Origin: Ailurus styani
Lineage: Eukaryota > Chordata > Mammalia > Carnivora > Ailuridae
Length of the DNA: 64,000 nt
Direction: 5' to 3'
NCBI GenBank assembly: GCA_002007465.1
Contig: LNAC01000031.1
Span: 6,794,069-6,858,068 of the forward strand
Shown: piece by piece, positions 56,933-64,000 of the stretch
How the letters are laid out: each line of letters begins with the position of its first letter
Position numbering within the stretch: the stretch's first letter is position 1
Position numbers and translations under genes: made by a program
The notes under the pieces: model-generated
What the model was told of the DNA's origin: nothing
The model's input: only the letters and a program-made list of their open reading frames with translations
Database searches by the model: none

Positions 56933-57326
56933 GGCTCCTGGATTGCTTAGTTGGTTGAGGGTCCAACTTCTAATTTCGGTTCAGGTCATGATCCTGGGCT
57001 CCTAGGATGGAGCCCCATATCAAGCTCCATGTTCAGTGGGGGTCTGCTGGAGGATTCTCTCTCCCTCTGCCCCTCCCCTGCTCATGCACTCTCTCTCTTT
57101 AATAAATTAATCAGGGTGCCTGGGTGGCTCAGTGGGTTAAAGCCTCTGCCTTTGGCTCAGGTCATGATCTCAGGGTCCTGGGATCAAGCCCCACATCGGG
57201 CTCTTTGCTCAGCAGGGAGCCTGCTTCCTCCTCTCTCTCTGCCTGCCTCTCTGCCTACTTGTGATCTCTCTCTCTCTGTCAAATAAATAAATAAATAATC
57301 TTAAAAAAACAAATTAATCATAAAAA
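56933..57326 (+). mobile_element. Older CAN SINE, split by a younger SINE
   Basis: Diverged head ggctcctggattgcttagtt ggttgagggtccaacttcta, body ggttcaggtcatgatcctgg gctcctaggatggagcccc, CT tract, and tail interrupted at aataaattaatca (57101-57113). The A-rich remainder follows the young insert to 57326. Its own target duplication is aaagaagtccaga (56920-56932) versus aaagaagtctaga (57327-57339). Confidence 0.92.
57114..57310 (+). mobile_element. Young CAN/SINEC SINE nested in an older SINE tail
   Basis: Full copy gggtgcctgggtggctcagt gggttaaagcctctgccttt to caaataaataaataaataat with A run. Target duplication aaattaatca is exact at 57104-57113 and 57311-57320, inside the tail of the older SINE. 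Subfamily with 'cctacttgtgatctctctct'. Confidence 0.96.
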
Positions 57327-57339
57327 AAAGAAGTCTAGA

Positions 57340-58489
57340 CCTCAGCAAACAAATGGAGGAGATGCAAGGTCTTCCCCTCATTTTTGAAATTCTGCTGAAG
57401 TACAGACTAGACTCAAGGTAAACCTTCTTTAACCACTTTGGTAAGAGGTGGACCAATAGGGTCAGAAGTCACTCCACAAGGACCAGATAGTGCTAATCCC
57501 CTGGAGAAGCTTAAAAAAATACACACAGATCTCTCTGAAGCCTTTACTAAGTCCTTTTGATTTTAGGGCTTAGATTCACAGACCTGGCAGACAAGCATTT
57601 CATTCAAAGTACACCAAGTACAATGATTTCCCCATATAAATTGGAAGAGTACTTGCCCTAACTACTTAAGGGAATGATGGGGCATTTTTATTAGTGTGAT
57701 ACAGTATTCCAGTGTATTGCTTTTAGTTTTGCATTTTACACGCACAATTTCAAATGAAAACTTAGTTGAAACTATCATATTTTACCAACCTTTTATGGCA
57801 GCTATCCAAAGCATGAATCACTTCATTTGAAATAATCCCAGGTTTGCAAAAAGATTTGTGTTTTTAATGAGCCTGGTCTAAACTGTGGATTTAATGCAGA
57901 ACCAATTGAGTTAAATTTCATGCATTTTCTGATCTTGTTGTAAATGTTTTTTATAGTTCTAATGCTTAAGAGACTTTTGTCAAACTTTTTGGTGACAAGT
58001 AGATCAAAAAACCCACAGTTTTGGCTCTACCCTCTTCAGAGCTGGCAGAGAACAGGAATTGCAGAATGCAATTGCCAGAGCCAGATACACACAGAGACAA
58101 TGTAATAACATTTCAAAAGGACAATTCCATGGAGTTCTTTGTTGAAAGCATTATTTTGTCTGCTTTCAGTGATTTACTGGGTTTTTTCTAGATTTTATTC
58201 CAGAGCTTAGAAAATATCAGATTTAGAAATAATTTAGAAAAAAATACAATGCTTTATACCTTTCATAGACCATAAAACACATATGGGAAAAAAAATAATA
58301 AGGAACTTAAATTGGAATTGTTGAAATGCTACATTTTTGTGACTTTATTTTGTATTTAACTTAACTTAGGCATTTATACCCACACTTATACCAGTAATGC
58401 CTGAAGTTTCTACAATAACATGGAGAAAAAGCAGAATTATATCATAAATTTAAAAGAGGTTGCAAAAAACGAAAAGAAGGAAAAAGAAA
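57340..58489. other. Unassigned DNA, no gene seen
   Basis: No recognised repeat or gene. Confidence 0.45.
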
Positions 58490-59230
58490 AGTGGACTTAA
58501 AATCAAATAAAAATGACCAAGGAAAATGCGTACATGAAAAGATGTACCATATTCTTAGCTTTTAAAGAAATTCAGACTAGAACCTCAGTGAGATCATACA
58601 TCTGTTAGAATGGCTTAAATAAAAATCTCGACAATACCAAGTGTTGACAAGACTGAAGCAAATGGAACTCTCACATATTGCTGGTGGGAATGCAAAATGG
58701 TACATCCACTGTGGAAAACAGTTTTGGCAGCTTCTTAGAAAGTTAAACATTTAACTAACATAAGAATTAGCAATATAACTCCTGATTTTTATCTATAGGA
58801 ATTAAACTGGATATTGGTATCATGTCTTTAGTTGAATGTTGATAGCAGTTCTGAACATTACTGTTGCAAACTGGAAGAAAAAGTCCCAAGATTTCCAATG
58901 GGAAAGTGTGCAAACTGTGGTATTTCCATGCTTGTGAAAGAATACCGAACAATAAAAAGGAACAAACTACTGATAGATGTCTCAACCTAGATGAGTCTCA
59001 CAAATGATGTTATGCTGAGTGAAAGATGCCAGCCGTAAGAGGCTACATAATAGATGAGTCCATTTATAGGACGTCTGAGAAAAGACAAGTATAGTGGCGG
59101 AGAACAGCAGAGGTTGCCAGTGTTGTGGTGGAGGAAGGATGTCTTTATTTTGGGGATGATGAAACTGTTTGTATCCTGATTATAATTGTCCACACTTGTG
59201 TTAAAATACATAGAATCATGCAACTCATAA
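58490..59230 (+). repeat. L1 LINE ORF2 end and 3' UTR fragment
   Basis: acatgaaaagatgtaccata, cctcagtgagatcatacatc tgttagaatggct, caagtgttgacaagactgaa, attgctggtgggaatgcaaa atggtacatccactgtggaa aacag, aataaaaaggaacaaactac, gatgttatgctgagtgaaag atgccagccg and tggggatgatgaaactgttt reproduce the L1 3' end in sense orientation. It is the same class as the antisense copy at 40885 but more decayed. Confidence 0.83.
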
Positions 59231-60209
59231 GAAGTAATGTCTGAAGAATTTAGGTTCAAGTCTGGCCCCAGGTTTTCTAATGGGAACAAGGAAATTTATT
59301 CGGTCACATAATTTACAAGGTCCCTAATGGAGAAAAAAAGCCAGTGGGAACTCTGAGGAAGTTCAACTACTCCTCTTGTTGGTACCAGACGGGCCTTTGC
59401 AAAGGGACCATGTGTTAATTACAGGCTAAGGTCCTATGTGAACAATGATGAGTTTCACTGAAATGTTTCATTTTGGGTCCCTCAATATAGGCTGATAACA
59501 TCATACCAAAAGACAGCTGAGCAAAATTGAGGTGCGTAAACTCCATATAATCTTAAAAAAATCCTCCTTATTTTGCTCAATCCAGAGGTAGATTTTAACA
59601 TATCCTTCAAAACTGGCAGCTTATGTCATTCCTGTGAAGCCTCCTTCATCTGTGGCGGAGTTAGGTGTGACATTTGTCTTCTTCAACAGCATCCTGGGTC
59701 CAACTTTAAAGGGAAACTGTGGCTTTTTTGTGACTGTTCGTTTACTTGCCAATTGCTCTCTACCGAATTTTTGGAAAATAGGGATTTTTTTAAATCTTCG
59801 TATTTTATCAGGCTGTTACTTGCATATTGGGTGTATAGTTAACGTTCTCTTAATATTAGTTGACGGCGGCAGTGGTAGTAGTGGGAAAGGGTGGTCCTGA
59901 GGATGGAGAGGAAGGGTACTCACTGAGCAGCTTTCCCTCTGAGGACTAATTTGAGAAGTCTCAACACACACCTGTGAGGAAGATACTGCACATGAGGCTA
60001 TTGACTGGGGTTTATGAACTGTGCCCAGAGAACAGCAGGATTTTAAAGGCTGTATGGACATAAGTATTCCATAATGTTTTAGAAGTAAAAACAAAAGAGT
60101 TAAGAGTCATTAAGATGTCCACACCTTCTAGTTTGAGTCTTAATTTGCCAATTTTGCTTTTTTTTTTTTTCTTTTTGGAAGCCATTTACACTGGATGAAC
60201 TGCTACGAA
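59231..60209. other. Unassigned DNA, no gene seen
   Basis: Overlapping plus frames 59573-59842 and 59634-59900 (about 89 codons each) and a 92-codon minus frame compete with each other. The cysteine-rich piece CGGVRCDICLLQQHPGS is suggestive but isolated. No repeat recognised. Confidence 0.4.
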
Positions 60210-60290
60210 ATTTCTCTGTGACCTTGGGAAAGTCACTTAACATTGCTAGACCTCCAAGTGCTTATCAAAGAAATGAAAGGGATTTAGTAT
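60210..60290 (+). repeat. MIR core fragment
   Basis: tctctgtgaccttgggaaag tcacttaacattgctagacc tcc is the MIR segment between B box and core. Confidence 0.68.
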
Positions 60291-60597
60291 TCACAAAAAC
60301 CAATATTTTGTTCTTCCCTTACATCATAATAGTTTAATGAAAGCTATATTTTACAGGGTTAATACATAGAATCTGACTTCCTTCTCTGATTTAATTGATG
60401 GGCCGCTCAATGATTTCCCTACCTCACTTGTTTTTTCTCATCAGCTTGCTGCAATATTTAAAATTCCCACCAGGATCTGCTTGGGTTCAGGATTATCTCT
60501 ATAAGGCTCCTTTTAAAATGCAAGCAAATTATCTAAAGGATAGACACATAAACTCATTAATACATATTCAATATGGATTAGTGATCTTTAAAACTTA

Positions 60598-61330
60598 AAT
60601 CCAGTCAGGCCACCACCTTACTTAAAATCTTTTAGTGGCTTCCCAATGGGCTTAGGATAAAGACAAACTGCTTGTTATGGCCTTTGCATCCTAGCACATT
60701 CAATCCCCACTTTACACCCCACCTGTCCAGACTCACCCCCATGACGCTCCTCCAGCTCTCGGGCTCCAAATACTTCAGTCTCCTGCCGTCCATCCTCTTC
60801 CTGACTGCCACTTGCCATTTCCCTATGTCCTTTTCTCTAGGTTGCCTAGTTAATGCCTATTTATCTTTCATTTGCCACTTGGTTGTTTTTTTTCCCTCAG
60901 GGCCGTGTTCTTGACCTTCATAACTAAGCCACATTTTCCTATTCCGGCCTTCTATAGCATCCCACACCTCTGCTGGATTGTTCCTCACAGCACTTCTCCC
61001 GTGGTTGTCAGATTACTATCCATCTTCCTCACTAGATCATAAACTCCCTGAAGACAGGGATTATGTCTGCTTGTGCTTACTGTTAGAGCTATAATCCTCA
61101 TCCTCTTTACTGTGCTTTACTTTTCTTCTTCTATACCCATATTATCTGCTGACATCCTATATAATTCATGCATTTATTATATTTATATATTTTTTTCTGT
61201 TTCTCTTCTTAGATATAAGCTACACGGGGCCAGACATCTCTCTTTGGTTCATTGATATAACTCCAGTACTTACCTGGACCACTGCCTGATGACATATGGT
61301 AAGTGCTCAATAAATATTTGTTGAATGGAT
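60598..61330 (+). repeat. L2 LINE 3' region, long copy
   Basis: ttaaaatcttttagtggctt cccaatgggcttaggataaa gacaaactgcttgttatggc ctttgcatcc, ccagactcacccccatgacg, ctgactgccacttgccattt, actagatcataaactccctg aagacaggga and gtaagtgctcaataaatatt tgttgaatggatgaa give the terminal 700 bp of L2 in order. It explains the frames at 60672-60914 and 61073-61391. Confidence 0.85.
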
Positions 61331-61392
61331 GAAGGCAGGAAGATGGGCAGAAACATGTCTCGGTGAGGTATGGGATGAAAATACCAGGCAAT

Positions 61393-61440
61393 CAGCAGTT
61401 ACTAGATTAGTTAGCAGTTGCTAGATTAGCAGTTACTAGG
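61393..61440 (+). repeat. Short tandem (about 18-bp unit, nearly three copies)
   Basis: agcagttactagattagtt, agcagttgctagattag and agcagttactagg follow one another directly, with one substitution and a two-base length change. Confidence 0.88.
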
Positions 61441-63444
61441 AGGGAGACAGGGTTTTCTAAGACAAAGCCATCCACCCCTCCACTATGCGTTAGGCCTGAC
61501 CTGCTTTTAAATTCATGAACATTAATGGAGAAAGAGTCTAATTTACTCCAAAATAATTTATATACTAGATAGGCTTATGGATATGGCCATGCTTCCGACA
61601 AATGAGAGATTTCTGCCTTTGAGTTCTGCTATGTAAACATGGCAGACGGTTATATAAACATAGTACTTAAGGACTGTATTTGGCAAAGGAGTAAGAAATA
61701 GTCTCACAAGGACATTCTGCACTTTGTGTTACAAGAACTGGAGAATTGTATAAAGACACGAAGTCCCTTCCTCTCAAATCTGTAAAAAGTATCTATTACC
61801 ATGTTCACCAAAGTCCACCAGATTTCCAAACTGCTCAAACTTTCTTGCTTTTACTCCAGTGGGACAACATTGACAAATTTGATGTTGATTACCTTATACT
61901 TAGGAGAAATGTATTTGAACTTTATCCTTTAAAATTGATAAGATACTTGATATTTATTTAACACTTGCAAATCTGGGGAGAAAAAAAAGGGGAGAAAAAA
62001 AATAATGAAAGTGTCTTGAAAGTATGCAAAGTAACGTGCCACCTTGAGAGGGAAACTTGCTTAAATTTTCCAGTCAATAAAAATCCATAACTAAGTTGGG
62101 TTTAAAAACCAATTGTATCAGACTTAGAAGAGGTTAGATAAATTTAGGGTCAAACTTGAAGTCACGGAGAAGATAATACAGACTTTATTCTCAAGTACAG
62201 CTGCCAGGAATATATTTAGCCTATCAATAAACAGATAAAGAAGGATCCTTTGTTTCTTCCACGGTTACTCTTGCTCTTTGAATCTTTACATGATTTCTCT
62301 GCCCACATTTCCTCTAAATTATTTTTTTCTGAAGAATGGTTTTACATGTAGTTTGCCTCCTACAACCTTCTACCCCAGTCTTCAATCTTTTTATAAAAAT
62401 AGGAAGAGAAAGAGAACTAATCATGCAGTCAACACTGTGATCTTCTCAGTGAAATTATTTAGGCGACTGAAGTACTCTCTATCCATGTTGCAATTGTAAA
62501 AATTATTTGCATTAAAATTTCTTATGACTTGTGTTATATTGGCATTCTTATCTCATATTTCACAGAAAGATTTCTCATTAAAGTCCTGTGGTCTGGATGT
62601 CAAGTACCTAGGCAATGACTCTTGTTACATAAAAAAAGCTATAGTGTTAAATAAAAAAAAATCCAAACAAAATTAAATGACAGGTAGGTGGGATCATGAG
62701 ATATGTTAGGTTTAAGTAGGGGAGTTGCAAACCTTGTTATTAAAAAACTGGAAAACTGGGAAAGCTTCCTTCTCTCCATGAATTTTGAAGAGTGAACAAG
62801 CTTAACCCACTGAACACAACTCTGAAATGTTTCTAATTCCCTTATTATCAATGAAGGTAGACCAGAGAATGTGCAGAGAATTTCACCTTAGGGAAATGTA
62901 CTGCTGTGCGTTTCCAGTAACTGTATAGTCCATTTCTGCCTCTCTGCTTGAAAATTAACAGCATGTTAACAGGACGATTGCCTACACTGTGGGACTGTCT
63001 GTTTAGGATTAGGCCATTAAATATTGATGGAGATAATTGTTCCTGCACTTGAACATCAGAAAGATGGAACTAAGAGTAGTTTAACTGGCATTTGCCTTTA
63101 TGCTTGGTAAATAGAGGGCTGGATTTCAAAGTATAGCGGGATAAGTATTACCATGTGCTCAGTTCCACAGCCAAAGCATCATTGATCAGAAACTGTGGTT
63201 TGTAAAAATGTTATAGTAAAACTTCAGTGAAACAATTCAGCTGAGCTTTGTTGGAATTTACTGAAAGATAATCTGATAGAACTGCATTTTAAGAACACTC
63301 AAGCAAGATTTCTTGCCATGTGTCTAGTTATTATTTTTTTTTATTTTCAAATGATATTTATATATGTTATAGTATTAACTGCTATGGTACTTAGCGCATA
63401 AGCTAGATTTTTTAATAATTTCCCCGGAAGTAGCAGGGCAGTTT
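61441..63444. other. Unassigned DNA, no gene seen
   Basis: AT-rich, no recognised repeat over 2 kb, frames of at most 73 codons without protein-like features. Confidence 0.45.
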
Positions 63445-63668
63445 GTGAGGGTCCTGGGATTGGACTGCCAGTGTTCGGATCTCAGCTGTGCTTGTGTCTA
63501 CCTGTGGTTGGTTGGACTACTTACCTCTCTAAGACTCAGCTTCCTTCTCAAAATGGAGGTTTCAGTGTATTCATTTTATAAGTCATTGTAACATTAAATG
63601 AGATATGTGTGAAACTCTTAGAGCAGAGACTGGCACACAGTAGACTCTCAAGTAATGTTAACCATTGT
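63445..63668 (+). repeat. MIR SINE, near full length
   Basis: gattggactgccagtgttcg gatctcagctgtgcttgtgt, ggactacttacctctctaag actcagcttccttctcaaaa tggag, acattaaatgagatatgtgt and agactggcacacagtagact ctcaagtaatgtt follow MIR from head to 3' end. Confidence 0.82.
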
Positions 63669-64000
63669 GATCATAGAGCATCTATTTCTAGGAAGCAGCA
63701 ATGTGCTTCAACAGTGACTGAATTGTGTGCCAAAAATACATGATAGAAAACTAGTTGCCTCCGAAAAGCTGCTAAGTTGTTGCTTTATTTCAGAAGGGAT
63801 GTGAAGGTGAATTTCAGGTCCCTTATCTTTGAGTGAAGCCAAAACCCCCAGCAGCCAGTCTTTCACTTAAGAAAGTAGCCCTAAGAGTTATAATGAAGCA
63901 TTTCTCTCTTGCTTTATGATTTGTTCAACTGAAGCCTCTGAAGTCTTTACATGAGTATGAGGCTGTTCAAGATATTCTTTTTCTTCTTCTTCTTTTTTTA
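63669..64000. other. Unassigned DNA ending in a (TTC)n run
   Basis: No gene seen. The window ends in ttctttttcttcttcttctt, a short pyrimidine repeat that may continue beyond. Confidence 0.5.

Noticed and set aside
1..64000. CRISPR arrays, operons, insertion sequences, phage or plasmid features
   Set aside because: None present; the repeats and composition are those of a mammalian chromosome.

Overview
This window looks like gene-poor nuclear DNA from a caniform carnivore, most likely a mustelid (ferret, mink, sable or otter type). The main evidence is 15 copies of tRNA-derived CAN/SINEC short interspersed elements. Many belong to a young type whose head reads ggcgcctgggtggctcagtg and whose tail reads caaataaataaataaaatc, and they keep clean target-site duplications. 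The background is AT-rich, full of stop codons and densely sown with decayed mammalian repeats (MIR, L2, L3/CR1-like, L1, MER5A, MLT1/MaLR-like LTRs). I found no intact protein-coding gene, no functional RNA gene and no prokaryotic feature. The region is either intergenic or deep inside a large intron; the sequence alone does not say which.

Layout. 1-11.8 kb: mostly unassigned AT-rich DNA with a MIR, a CR1/L3-like LINE relic (3.6-4.25 kb), a MER5A (4.9 kb), a decayed coding relic on the minus strand (5.77-6.93 kb, the best candidate for a processed pseudogene), a probable MLT1-like LTR (8.1-8.5 kb) and a pyrimidine tract (9.7 kb). 11.8-20 kb: a SINE cluster (five copies) with an L1 3' end, L2, MIR and an LTR. 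20-30 kb: MIR, MER5A, L1 and LTR relics, then an (AT)n tract broken by a 213-base run of N. 30-35 kb: two older SINEs followed by L2 and MIR fragments. 35-38 kb: a (TG)n, a 360-bp pyrimidine tract and an unidentified segment with an 88-codon frame. 38-42.1 kb: SINEs, MIRs, an L1 3' region carrying a SINE, and a 117-bp exact duplication around a single N that is probably an assembly error. 42-48 kb: little recognisable except a diverged 140-bp tandem duplication. 48-57.4 kb: a SINE, an unassigned block with coding-like shreds, two nested SINE-in-SINE insertions, two large pyrimidine tracts and a repeat-free block (52.6-54.6 kb) that could hold conserved regulatory DNA. 57-64 kb: L1, L2 and MIR relics.

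No genes work together here. What can be read is a record of insertion: ancient CR1/L3, L2 and MIR, then MER5A, LTR and L1 material, then older CAN SINEs, then young mustelid-type SINEs that in two places landed inside older SINEs. I saw no undescribed biological system. The items most worth a second look are the minus-strand coding relic at 5.8-6.9 kb, the unidentified 88-codon segment at 37.3 kb, the nested SINEs with two nested sets of target duplications, and the probable mis-assembly at 39.5 kb.
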